This document shows positions 52,647-61,153 of a stretch of 64,000 nt of DNA, in pieces. Under the pieces are notes generated by a model, which worked only from the letters and a program-made list of their open reading frames with translations, had not been told where the DNA came from and made no database searches. This DNA comes from CBDCGJ01 sp965238305. GTDB taxonomy: Bacteria > Pseudomonadota > Alphaproteobacteria > GCA-2731375. Position numbers and translations under genes: made by a program. How positions within the stretch are numbered: the stretch's first letter is position 1; the number at the start of each line of letters is the position of its first letter. The stretch lies in NCBI GenBank assembly GCA_965238305.1, contig CBDEHK010000001.1, positions 806,001-870,000 of the forward strand. Direction: 5' to 3'.

Positions 52647-53522
52647 CTATCCGGTTGCCATCGGCATAGCCGGATCACCGGCCCATTCTTCCAGGGAGCC
52701 GTCATAGACCGCGACATTTTCCTGTCCCAAGATTTCCAGGACAAAAGCTGACATCGTTGCGGCAATGCCGCCGCCGCAATAACAGATCGCGCCGTCACTA
52801 TCCGTGCTGGCCATCGTCGCGGCCGCCGCCGCCAATTCCGGCGCGGCTAGGAAAGTCCCATCATCCTTATTGATAAACGCCAGCGCGGAGAAGTTTTCGC
52901 TGCCGGCGATCCGACCCGGTCGGGCATAACCGAGATCGCTTTCGCCGGTATGTAACTGCCGCGACAAGGCATTGAAAACGGTCACATCGTTACCGCTCAA
53001 AGCATCCCGCACGGCTTTTTTATCGGCCACTAATTCGGCGCGAAGGGTGGCATTGAAGGCTGCAGCCGGGAAGCTTTGCACTTCCTGTACGATCGGATGG
53101 CCGTCGGCCTGCCACTTACCTAGACCGCCATTCAGGATCGCGACATTGTCGTGGCCCATGGCACGGAACATCCACCAAAGCCGGGTTGCCCAAAAGGGCA
53201 CGGCGGTGGTGTACACAATGACCCGGCTGTCGTTGGAAATTCCCAGTGCACCGGCGGCGGCGGCAAAATCGGCGGGCGAGGGCAACATATATTTCAGCGG
53301 GCTAGCCGGATCCTGCCAACCGGCCAACAGATCGACAAACTGCGCCCCTGGAATATGGCCTTTCGCATAGTCGGCGCGGCCACTGGAATTCCGCCAGCTT
53401 TTGTCGTTCTGACGTTCGACGATCACCGTACTATCGATGATGCGAATGTCAGGATTATTCAAATTTTCAGCCAACCAGCTGGTTTCCACCAGCCAGTCAC
53501 GACGCGCATATTCATCTGTCAT
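52647..53522 (-). CDS. Rhodanese-type sulfurtransferase (thiosulfate/3-mercaptopyruvate)
   Basis: 291 residues with two rhodanese domains. The first starts RRDWLVETSWLAENL and is inactive (no cysteine where the loop would be); the second has the active loop ICYCGGGIAAT with the catalytic Cys in CGGGIAA. Transfers sulfane sulfur from thiosulfate or mercaptopyruvate to cyanide or thiols. ATG 53522 has GGAG nine bases upstream and is preferred over TTG 53549. It lies 85 bases downstream of the MttB gene on the same strand. Confidence 0.9.
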   Translation of the reverse strand: MTDEYARRDWLVETSWLAENLNNPDIRIIDSTVIVERQNDKSWRNSSGRADYAKGHIPGAQFVDLLAGWQDPASPLKYMLPSPADFAAAAGALGISNDSRVIVYTTAVPFWATRLWWMFRAMGHDNVAILNGGLGKWQADGHPIVQEVQSFPAAAFNATLRAELVADKKAVRDALSGNDVTVFNALSRQLHTGESDLGYARPGRIAGSENFSALAFINKDDGTFLAAPELAAAAATMASTDSDGAICYCGGGIAATMSAFVLEILGQENVAVYDGSLEEWAGDPAMPMATG

Positions 53523-53606
53523 ATTTGTCATCTCCGTCATACCGGCCAACGCTATCTTGTTTCCGGGAGGACGGCAAATGAGTAGAGTTGCATATTCGTC
53601 AGCGGA

Positions 53607-55178
53607 TCAGGCGAGACCCATTTTTTCACGTTCCAGCCGGATCGGATAACGGGCGCGCAGATGCCCATCCATTTCGCCCGTAATATGGCGCGGGAAATGT
53701 TCGCGCAACAGCCGCTCTTTTTCTGCCGTTGCCTGGACCAAAAGTTCGGGTTTGCCATTTTCGACCCATTCTTTCGGGCTGGTCCGGTCGGCGATGGCCG
53801 GATAAACGAATTCTCGCTCCATCAATGACAAGGTTTTTTCATGGCCCAGATAATGCCCCGGTCCTTCCAAACAAACGGAGCGCATGGTTTCCAGCGATAG
53901 GCTGTCTTCGGTGACTTCGATGCCGCGCACGGTGCGCAGGCATTGGCCGATCATATCGTTGTCGATGATCAGGCTATCAAGGCTGAAGCCCAACAGGCTG
54001 GCATACATGCCGGCGGATTCGTAGATCAAGTTCAGGCCGGCCAGACCGGCCATGGTATTGGAGATCGCTTTTTCGTAACCGGATTGGGCATTGGGCATTT
54101 TGGCGTCCGCCATGCCGGCCGCCGCGCCGCCGGGCAGATCATAAAAATGCGCCATTTGCCCACAAGCCGCGGTCAGCAAAGCCTGCTCTCCGGAACCGCC
54201 GGACATCGCCCCGGTCCGCAGGTCGGATACAAAAGGCCAGGTGCCAAAAATGGCCTTTGCACCGGGTTCAATCGCATTCACGTAAACCAAACCGGCCAAC
54301 ACTTCAGCCACCGCCTGCATGACGGCACCGGCGAGCGAAGCAGGTGCGGTGGCGCCGGCCTGTCCGGCCGACAGCAACAGCACCGGCATCCCGCCACGGA
54401 CGCAGGCTTCCAGCACATCGCAGGCATCGGCGGCGAACTTCATCGGCGGCACCACGAAACAGATGCTGCAGCTGACAAATGGCCGGGCCCGCCAGGCCGC
54501 TTCGCTGCCGGCGATCTCGTGCAGCAGGTCCAGCCCGCCTTGCACATTCTCTCCAACCGTGAAGGCGGTGCCGACATGCTTGGTGGTGCCGGATACGCAG
54601 GCATAGAGCGTATTCAGGTCAAGTTCGAACAAATCCTCCAAATCGCGCGCAATCAGAGAACGTTGGAAGAAATGAATATTGTCCATGGCGTCGACGATGC
54701 GGGCGGCATCGTAAAGGTCTTGCAAGACCGAATCGCGATAAGAATTGGTGGCGAGATCGACGATTTGGGTGGCGGCACCGGCGGTGCCGTAATAGACCTT
54801 ATTGCCCTGCGGGATTAGATCATTTTCTGCCACTTGACCGTGCAGTGTGAAGCCGCGTGCCGCCTTGGCGATGGTGTCTTCGACCAAAGCATTGGGGAAC
54901 CGCAAGCGACCGTCGCTTCCCAATTCGGCGCCGGCTGCTGTGCAAACGTCGATACAGGACGGCGTCGGATCGCCAAAGCCGATTTCCGCCAATGCCGCCA
55001 AAGCGGTGTGGTGGATGCGGGTTATATCATGGTCTGATAACGGTTTGTACCACCCACCTTCCATGCCCCCGCGAACAGGACGTAGATGCGCCGCTGGTTT
55101 ACTGGCGCGTAAGGCGTGACGGGCTTGTCGGCCGCCGCTACGGCGGGGCTTTGCTTGCGGGGTACAGTTGGCAGTCAT
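53607..55178 (-). CDS. Trimethylamine methyltransferase (MttB)-family protein, non-pyrrolysine
   Basis: 523 residues. The N-terminus, YNHWHALE-like core and GGSGEQALLTAACGQMAHFY, plus the loop ending SLMEREFVYP, identify the MttB superfamily. True mttB has an in-frame amber codon for pyrrolysine; here the frame is uninterrupted, so it belongs to the non-Pyl group, whose known members demethylate quaternary amines such as glycine betaine to a corrinoid protein. It follows, by 8 bases, the FAD/GcvT gene, consistent with sequential demethylation. No corrinoid protein was seen in the window. GTGAGG precedes the ATG. Confidence 0.86.
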   Translation of the reverse strand: MTANCTPQAKPRRSGGRQARHALRASKPAAHLRPVRGGMEGGWYKPLSDHDITRIHHTALAALAEIGFGDPTPSCIDVCTAAGAELGSDGRLRFPNALVEDTIAKAARGFTLHGQVAENDLIPQGNKVYYGTAGAATQIVDLATNSYRDSVLQDLYDAARIVDAMDNIHFFQRSLIARDLEDLFELDLNTLYACVSGTTKHVGTAFTVGENVQGGLDLLHEIAGSEAAWRARPFVSCSICFVVPPMKFAADACDVLEACVRGGMPVLLLSAGQAGATAPASLAGAVMQAVAEVLAGLVYVNAIEPGAKAIFGTWPFVSDLRTGAMSGGSGEQALLTAACGQMAHFYDLPGGAAAGMADAKMPNAQSGYEKAISNTMAGLAGLNLIYESAGMYASLLGFSLDSLIIDNDMIGQCLRTVRGIEVTEDSLSLETMRSVCLEGPGHYLGHEKTLSLMEREFVYPAIADRTSPKEWVENGKPELLVQATAEKERLLREHFPRHITGEMDGHLRARYPIRLEREKMGLA

Positions 55179-55186
55179 GGTTTACC

Positions 55187-57625
55187 TCACATTCTCAGTC
55201 TTTCATTACTCGGATCGTATAAAGGTTCTGTCGCGACGATAGCTTGACGGCGGTGGCCAAAAATCTCGATTTCTAGTTCTGTGCCCGCCACCGCCAGGTC
55301 GCTGCGGATATGGCAAAGCGCGATCGACTTGTCGATCCGATGGCCATAACCCCCGGAGGTCACTAAGCCGACCCGTTCATCGCCTAACCATACCGTGGCC
55401 AGATAGGGCGTATCGACGTCGCCGTCATTGAGCAGCAGCGGGACAAACCTTTCGACCGGCCCGGCCTGCTGCTCCGCCAATAGTGGCGCCCGCCCGATGA
55501 ATTCAGGTTTATCCAGGTTAATGAAGCGATCAAGTCCTCCCATCAAAGGGGTATAGTCGGTCGACAGATCCATTTTCCAGGACCGGTAACATTTCTCCAA
55601 CCGCATGCTTTCCATTGCATACATGCCAAAATCGCGAATATTGTGCGCTTCACCGGCCTGCCAGATCAGATCGTAAACACCGGCCATCGCTTCGACTGGC
55701 AGGTGCAGTTCCCAACCCAATTCACCGACATAACTGACGCGGACGGCAAATCCTTGGGCCATAGCAATGGTGATCGGCTGATGGCTCATCCACGGAAAGG
55801 CAGGGCTGGAAAAGTCTCCTTCCGCAACCGCTTCCATCACGGCGCGGCTTTTTGGCCCACTCAGCACCAGGGTGCCCCAACGTCCGGTAATATTGTCGAC
55901 GGTAATTTGACTGTCATCGGGCAAGTGTTTAAGCAACCAATCGCGGTCATGCCATTCGGCACCGGCGCCGCCCAGCAGCCAAAAATGATCGCCGCTAAAC
56001 CGGGTCGCGGTCATTTCCGTTAGAATGCGCCCTTTTGGCGTGGTGAAATAGATCAGTCCGATGCGGCCTACTTTCGGCAACCGCCCGATTATCAGTTTAT
56101 CCAGCCAGGCCGCCGCCCCTTCGCCTTTCACCTCGAAGCGGCCAAATCCAGGTAGGTCCAGGATGCCAACGTCATGTTGCACGGCCAGGCATTCTTCCTT
56201 CACCGCTTCGAACCAGTTGGTATGGTGATAGGAGAGGGTGTTTTCCGCCGTATCCTGCCCGGCGCGGGGGAACCAGACGGCCCGCTCCCAACCGGCCCGC
56301 GCCCCCATCACCGCGCCCTTGGCTTTCAATTTGTGATAAAGCGGCGAAGTTTTGGCCGGCCGACCGGCCGGGCGCTCTTCATTCGGATAGCCGATGGCAT
56401 ATTCGTTCTGATAAAGCTCCACTGCTTTGGCGCGGGTATATTCCTTGGTTGCAAAATCGGTGAAGCGGCGGGGATCGATCGACCACATGTCCCATTCGGT
56501 CTCCCCCTCCGTAATCCATTCGGCCAAAATCTTGCCGGCCCCACCAGCCTGTACAATACCGAACGAAAAGACGCAGGCTTCGAAGGCATTGGGCACGCCC
56601 GGCATCGGCCCGACCAGCGGATTGCCGTCCGGGGTATAGGGGATCGGACCGTTGATAACTTTCTGCACCCCGGCGGAGCCCAAAATCGGCACCCGGGCGA
56701 TGGCATCGTTGATATACCATTCCAAACGATCGAGATCGTCGGGGTAAAGCTGGAAGGAAAAATCTTCCGGCATCGGATCGGACATGGCCACCCAATGGGG
56801 CGTGGCCTGCCATTCATAAGGTCCAAGCAATAGGCCATTGCCTTCTTGGCGTAAATAATAGGACGTATCCGGGTCGCGCAGCAGCGGCAATGTATCCTCC
56901 CGCGACTGCAACGCCTCGATGGCCTCGGTGACCAGATATTGATGCGACATCGCCACACTCGGAATGTTCCGGCCCAGCATGCGGCCGACTTCGTCGGCCC
57001 GATAGCCGGCGGCGTTGACAACAAATTCCGCCTGGATCACGCCCATTGGGGTTTCGATCCGCCATTCGCCACTGCCAGCTTTCGAAATTCCGCTCACCGG
57101 GCAAAACCGGACGACCTGTGCGCCCAGGTCCCGCGCCGCTTTGGCGAAGGCCTGGCTCATCTGCGCCGGATCGATATCGCCGTCGGTCGGATCCCAAATA
57201 CCGCCTGCCAAATTGTGAGTTTCCAGAAACGGATAGACCTCAACCATCTCCCCGGGCGACATCATACGGAAGTCGATGCCCTGATAATGCGCCATCGAAT
57301 GCACCTGTTCGAATTCTTCCATGCGGTCTTTTGAATGGGCCAGGCGGATCGAACCGGTAACATGATAATTGATCGGATAATCGGCCAGACCGCCGAGTTT
57401 TTGATAAAGTTCGGTCGAATAGTGTTGCATTTTCATGAGCGACCAGGAGCCGGAGAAATTCGGGCAGTTCCCCGCTGCGTGCCAGGTCGAGCCGGAAGTT
57501 AGTTCGTTCTTTTCCAGCAATATGCAATCGGTCCAACCGGCTTTTGCCAGATGGTATAAAACAGAGCAGCCGACCGCGCCGCCTCCGATGATGACAACCC
57601 GCGCCTGGGTAGGGAAACCGGCCAT
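55187..57625 (-). CDS. FAD-dependent oxidoreductase with GcvT domain (dimethylglycine/sarcosine dehydrogenase-like)
   Basis: 812 residues from ATG 57625 (GGAG upstream). Residues 10-35 (VIIGGGAVGCSVLYHLAKAG) are the FAD Rossmann motif; TSGSTWHAAG near 45-54 is the flavin-attachment segment of the DMGDH/sarcosine dehydrogenase group. From about residue 430 the protein is a GcvT (aminomethyltransferase) domain, with GFGRFEVKGEGAA and VSYVGELGWELHLPVEAM. Such enzymes oxidise dimethylglycine or sarcosine and pass the formaldehyde-level carbon to tetrahydrofolate. It is first in an operon with mttB-family and sulfurtransferase genes. The substrate is inferred from family. Confidence 0.9.
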   Translation of the reverse strand: MAGFPTQARVVIIGGGAVGCSVLYHLAKAGWTDCILLEKNELTSGSTWHAAGNCPNFSGSWSLMKMQHYSTELYQKLGGLADYPINYHVTGSIRLAHSKDRMEEFEQVHSMAHYQGIDFRMMSPGEMVEVYPFLETHNLAGGIWDPTDGDIDPAQMSQAFAKAARDLGAQVVRFCPVSGISKAGSGEWRIETPMGVIQAEFVVNAAGYRADEVGRMLGRNIPSVAMSHQYLVTEAIEALQSREDTLPLLRDPDTSYYLRQEGNGLLLGPYEWQATPHWVAMSDPMPEDFSFQLYPDDLDRLEWYINDAIARVPILGSAGVQKVINGPIPYTPDGNPLVGPMPGVPNAFEACVFSFGIVQAGGAGKILAEWITEGETEWDMWSIDPRRFTDFATKEYTRAKAVELYQNEYAIGYPNEERPAGRPAKTSPLYHKLKAKGAVMGARAGWERAVWFPRAGQDTAENTLSYHHTNWFEAVKEECLAVQHDVGILDLPGFGRFEVKGEGAAAWLDKLIIGRLPKVGRIGLIYFTTPKGRILTEMTATRFSGDHFWLLGGAGAEWHDRDWLLKHLPDDSQITVDNITGRWGTLVLSGPKSRAVMEAVAEGDFSSPAFPWMSHQPITIAMAQGFAVRVSYVGELGWELHLPVEAMAGVYDLIWQAGEAHNIRDFGMYAMESMRLEKCYRSWKMDLSTDYTPLMGGLDRFINLDKPEFIGRAPLLAEQQAGPVERFVPLLLNDGDVDTPYLATVWLGDERVGLVTSGGYGHRIDKSIALCHIRSDLAVAGTELEIEIFGHRRQAIVATEPLYDPSNERLRM

Positions 57626-57828
57626 TCGCACAAGCTCCGCACTATATTAGCAACGGCGTTATTGTGACGACCTTCGACGGTTCTGGGCTTGCCAAAAACC
57701 GACTTCATAAATTGTCGCGTTTTGAACAGTTTGCTTTGGTAGCCGAAGGAAAATGGGATGGCAATACTACTAAATCTCCAATATTCTGTTCCCAGGTCAT
57801 ACTGAATGAGCAAAGCCAATAATCAACC

Positions 57829-58599
57829 ATGAACGAAGTGAATGAACTTAAGGGCCAAATCGCTTTGGTCTCCGGTGCCGGCCGCGGCATCGGGGCGGCG
57901 CTGGCGAAAGCCCTGGCCGCTGCCGGTGCCGATACCGTCTGTGCGGCGCGTTCCGAAGCGCAAGTGACAGCGGTCGTCGCCGAAATTGCGACGACTGGGG
58001 GTGCGGCGGAAGCGGTGGTTTGCGATATTTCCGATCCCGCCTCGCTTGGCCAAATGTTCGATCATATTGAGGCGACAAAGGGCGGTCTTGATCTTGTCCT
58101 CATCAATGCCGGCACCAGCGGCGAACGGGCGACAATCGAGCAGTCCGATCCCGATGCTTGGCGAGCCGTCATGAACGTCAATTTAATCGGCGCCTATGAT
58201 CAGGCCCGCCTGGCAATCCCGCTATTGAAAATACGCGGCGGCGGCAAGATCGTGATGATGGGCTCAGGCATCGGGCGGCGACCAACAGCCGGCGGCTCCG
58301 CTTACGCCGTCAGCAAAGCCGGGCTTGCCATGTTGACCCGGGTTTTGGCAATGGAGCTACGGGAACATAATATTGCGGTCAATGAAATCGTCCCGGGTCC
58401 GGTCCGCACGACCTTGACCGGGGTGCCGGCGGAAAGTGCGGCCAGCGAAGCAGAGCTTGAGGGCATTCGCCGTCGCTTCCCGACCAGCGAATGGATCAAA
58501 AACCCGGAAGATGTGGTGCCAGTAATGATGTATCTGGCGAGCTTGCCAAATACCGGCCCGACCGGTCAGACATTTAGCCTGATGGGCCGGGACATGTAG
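57829..58599 (+). CDS. Short-chain dehydrogenase/reductase (SDR)
   Basis: 256 residues. VSGAGRGIGAALAKAL is the NAD(P) glycine motif, LINAGTSG the structural NAG motif, and Ser146, Tyr159 and Lys163 (AYAVSKAG) the catalytic residues. Oxidises or reduces an alcohol/ketone, substrate unknown. It is divergent from the FAD/GcvT gene (203 bases between). No terminator was recognised directly after it. Confidence 0.9.
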   Translation: MNEVNELKGQIALVSGAGRGIGAALAKALAAAGADTVCAARSEAQVTAVVAEIATTGGAAEAVVCDISDPASLGQMFDHIEATKGGLDLVLINAGTSGERATIEQSDPDAWRAVMNVNLIGAYDQARLAIPLLKIRGGGKIVMMGSGIGRRPTAGGSAYAVSKAGLAMLTRVLAMELREHNIAVNEIVPGPVRTTLTGVPAESAASEAELEGIRRRFPTSEWIKNPEDVVPVMMYLASLPNTGPTGQTFSLMGRDM

Positions 58600-58626
58600 G
58601 ACTAGAGCCTGTTTTGTGAACAGAAT

Positions 58627-58920
58627 CTAAAGTAGCAACGCCCGCACGATTTGATTCCACTCGTCGTCGAGCGGATTTCGGGCCTGTTCTTTACCGGCCC
58701 GATGATACCAATATCCCGCATTGCCCAAATCCCCTTCGACCCGGTGCAAATAGGCGTGCACCCAGGCGCCTTCGGCGTCGTCCTGTTGTTGGGCGATTTT
58801 ATGCGCCTTGTCCCAGTCGCCCTTGCGCGCCCACCAAAGCGCTTGTAACGCCGGAGAAATCTCTGTGGGTGGGCTCGCCACTACCAAGGACGCGTTATAA
58901 TCGCCAATGTTCATCATCAA
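58627..58920 (-). CDS. Small conserved-looking helical protein
   Basis: 97 residues starting with three ATG codons. EISPALQALWWARKGDWDKA and AWVHAYLHRVEGDLGNAGYWY form helical pairs like a single Sel1/TPR hairpin; HRVEGDLGNAGYWYHRAGK looks strongly conserved, so it is probably real. No signal peptide. I do not recognise a function. It is convergent with the SDR gene. Confidence 0.72.
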   Translation of the reverse strand: MMMNIGDYNASLVVASPPTEISPALQALWWARKGDWDKAHKIAQQQDDAEGAWVHAYLHRVEGDLGNAGYWYHRAGKEQARNPLDDEWNQIVRALLL

Positions 58921-58984
58921 TTTCGATCTGTCTTACAAAATGTGGTGTTGTTCGTGGCGGGGCCGCCAGCAAAAAGTATACACC

Positions 58985-59054
58985 ATCTGCTGCCAATAAG
59001 CAGTGTTAACATTCACTAACCACATATTGTATTTGTTGCATATGCACAGCAGAT
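58985..59054. repeat. Inverted repeat around an AT-rich stretch
   Basis: ATCTGCTG (58985-58992) and CAGCAGAT (59047-59054) are perfect 8-base arms; a perfect palindrome TGCATATGCA lies at 59037-59046 just inside the second arm. TTATCCCCA (59063-59071) and TTTTCCACA (59075-59083) follow, each one base from a DnaA box. The region 58921-59160 shows no gene. Confidence 0.4.
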
Positions 59055-59149
59055 ACCCCCCGTTATCCCCATGATTTTCCACAAGAAATTTGATTTTTGG
59101 CAAAATTTTATATTGTTTTCAAGGCGGATTTTTGCTCTATTAATACCTG

Positions 59150-59358
59150 ACGCTGTTGGTGGCTCAACAGAGGTCGGGAGGGTAGCCAGAGAGTTGTTTC
59201 GTGAACGCCGGCCACGGCAGAAGCAGCAGGAAGGTTACGGCAAAGGCGAGGGCGCCGATGTCAGACCCTCGGAAAGCGAGGTGGCGATTATTCTTCGGAG
59301 TAGCCAAAGCCAAACTGGATAAGGGTTAAGGGGTCGCTTCGGCGGCCCCTACCTTTTT
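59150..59358 (+). ncRNA. Candidate structured small RNA (low confidence)
   Basis: Between 58921 and 59471 no gene is convincing, but three hairpins lie on the plus strand: CTGTTG/CAACAG (59153-59170), CCTCG/CGAGG (59267-59281) and the terminator at 59329-59350. With a terminator and no credible upstream gene on this strand for over 700 bases, a small RNA ending at about 59358 fits. An open frame at 59071-59322 (83 codons) overlaps but has no ribosome-binding site. I recognise no known RNA family. Confidence 0.3.
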
Positions 59359-59359
59359 G
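59329..59359 (+). terminator. Rho-independent terminator, plus strand
   Basis: AGGGGTCGC-TTCG-GCGGCCCCT forms a 9-bp stem (one G-U) with a stable UUCG loop, followed by ACCTTTTTG. It reads only on the plus strand and ends an unidentified transcript. Confidence 0.8.
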
Positions 59360-59471
59360 TGGGTCCTAGATCAGTTCAACTCAGATTGGCGCAATAACAT
59401 TCGCACTAATAAGGTCCGCGCCCTGCGGAATTTTGCTTAAAGTAGAATATGCGAAGACAATATGCGGGCCG

Positions 59472-59918
59472 CTAAAGGTCGGGACGCAGCTTCGTTCGAA
59501 CCGCACCGCCGGCAACAACTTCGCCGGTGTCCTGGCGACAAAATTCAAGCTTCACCTTCGCGCCGCTATCATGATCGGTCATAAAAATTCGTGGCCCCTG
59601 GGGATCCTGGCGCCAGTTTTCGCCCCAATCCGCCAACGCCCACAATACTTTGCGCAGTTCCTTGCATTTTTCCGTCGGGTGATAGGCATGGCGGCGTGAA
59701 CCTTCAATCAACACCCGTTCCAGCAAACCATTACCAACCATTTGTTTGAGCCGACAGGAGAGCAGATTGCGGGAAATCCCTAGGCTTTCCTGAAAATCTT
59801 CAAACCGCTGTTGGCCTCGCAGGGCGTCGCGAACGATTAACAGGGTCCATTGATCACCGACTTCGGCCAGGGTCTGGGCTATCGGACAATTAAATTTTTC
59901 GTAACTACGAGTAGTCAT
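59472..59918 (-). CDS. HxlR-family transcriptional regulator
   Basis: 148 residues from ATG 59918. CPIAQTLAEVGDQWTLLIVR near the N-terminus and LGISRNLLSCRLKQMVGNGL then YHPTEKCKELRKVLWALADW are the HxlR winged-helix signature, with the conserved Cys and Trp. HxlR proteins often repress or activate neighbouring redox or detoxification genes on electrophile sensing. A C-terminal extension of about 40 residues carries two charged segments (MTDHDSGAKVKLEFCRQDTG). It is upstream of no divergent gene here; the downstream 550 bases hold the candidate RNA. Confidence 0.9.
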   Translation of the reverse strand: MTTRSYEKFNCPIAQTLAEVGDQWTLLIVRDALRGQQRFEDFQESLGISRNLLSCRLKQMVGNGLLERVLIEGSRRHAYHPTEKCKELRKVLWALADWGENWRQDPQGPRIFMTDHDSGAKVKLEFCRQDTGEVVAGGAVRTKLRPDL

Positions 59919-59982
59919 TTTTACCGACCTATCCGCCAACAGGTAAGGCCACATTACCACAAAAGTTTAGTTTTTGAACGGA

Positions 59983-61122
59983 TTATTCGAAAGCTGCGTC
60001 CAGGCCTTCAAATAGTCGATCGACATCACCAAGATCATTGAACAAATGCGGACTGACCCGGATGGCGCCACCGCGCAGACTGACATGAATGCCGCGGTCT
60101 TTTAGCTTTGGGATCAGATCTGCCGGCATGGCCTCGGGGTAAAGGCCAATAAAGTGGCTCACCCGATGACGTCGCGGCGGCACCTTCATACCGCGCGTTT
60201 CCGCCTCGGCCGCGATTTTGTCGGTAATCGGGCGCAGGCTTTCATCAATGTTAGCGATCCCCCAAGCGACGATCTGCTCCATCGCGGTGACGCACATCGG
60301 CAAATAGACCATGTTATCCGAAGCACCTTGATCGAAGCGGATGGCGCCCGGTTGATAGCGCTCGCCATAACCGGCACTGGTTTCCATTGAACTTTCTCCG
60401 ACCCGGCCGGCATGATTGTCTTCCACCGGACGGCCATCCAGATGCCGGTCGGCGACATACATGAAGCCGGCGGAATCCGGGCTCAGCAGCCATTTATAGG
60501 CGGAACAAACAACGAAGTCGGGATCGAGCTTGGACACATCGAACCCTTGGACCCCAATCGATTGCGTCGCATCGATGACAAATGCGGCGCCGACGTCGTG
60601 AACTTTGTCGGCAATCGCGAGCAGGTCCAAGCGCCCGCCATCGGTCCAGTGGCAATTCGGTAAAGTGACGATGCCCGTTTGCGGATTAATGGCGTCCAGC
60701 ACCGCGCGGGTCCAATCCCCGTCAGCGGGACGCGCAACGGTCTTGATGGTGCCATCGTCGCGGGCTACGAGATGTTGCCAACAATAATAGTTGGATGGAA
60801 ATTGGTCCTGCAGCAGGACAATATTCTGACCCGGCCGCAGCGACAAATTCGCCGCTGCCACCGCGGCGCCATAACTGGTGGCCGTCATCAAGGCAATATT
60901 GTTTGCGGCACTACCAATCAAGTGGCCAAACAATTCCCGCGCCTGCGTTATTTCGGTGTCGAGGTTGGCGCGTTCGGGATCCCAGGGGTGAAGCTTGCGG
61001 TTCAGGCCGCGCGCACCGGCATCGAAACTCACTTTCAAGGCCGGCGACTGTGCCGCACAATTGAGATAGGTGATATCGTCGGGGATATCAAATAGATGTT
61101 TTTGATTGTCTAAAACTGTCAT
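59983..61122 (-). CDS. Class V aminotransferase / kynureninase-like PLP enzyme
   Basis: 379 residues. Asp184 (FVIDATQSIG) and Lys210 (CSAYKWLLSP) are the PLP-binding pair. YLNCAAQSPALK at the start, and the SAYKWLL form, place it with the isopenicillin-N-epimerase/cysteine desulfurase-like group; the second PLP enzyme of the window but not closely related to that at 27.5 kb. Substrate unknown. It lies 31 bases before the DUF2207 gene on the same strand, and 64 before the HxlR gene. Confidence 0.85.
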   Translation of the reverse strand: MTVLDNQKHLFDIPDDITYLNCAAQSPALKVSFDAGARGLNRKLHPWDPERANLDTEITQARELFGHLIGSAANNIALMTATSYGAAVAAANLSLRPGQNIVLLQDQFPSNYYCWQHLVARDDGTIKTVARPADGDWTRAVLDAINPQTGIVTLPNCHWTDGGRLDLLAIADKVHDVGAAFVIDATQSIGVQGFDVSKLDPDFVVCSAYKWLLSPDSAGFMYVADRHLDGRPVEDNHAGRVGESSMETSAGYGERYQPGAIRFDQGASDNMVYLPMCVTAMEQIVAWGIANIDESLRPITDKIAAEAETRGMKVPPRRHRVSHFIGLYPEAMPADLIPKLKDRGIHVSLRGGAIRVSPHLFNDLGDVDRLFEGLDAAFE

Positions 61123-61153
61123 GTTTATCTTTCTGAAATTCCGAAATCAATAT

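Noticed and set aside
53607..55178. Pyrrolysine-containing mttB
   Set aside because: The 523-codon frame is open throughout with no in-frame amber codon.
58985..59100. Chromosomal replication origin
   Set aside because: Only two imperfect DnaA boxes, no neighbouring origin-linked genes (dnaA, hemE, parAB), and skew cannot be computed here; kept only as a low-interest finding.
59071..59322. 83-codon plus-strand open frame as a real gene
   Set aside because: No ribosome-binding site, AT-rich start, and no recognisable protein; the hairpins in the same stretch suggest RNA instead. It cannot be excluded as a small protein.
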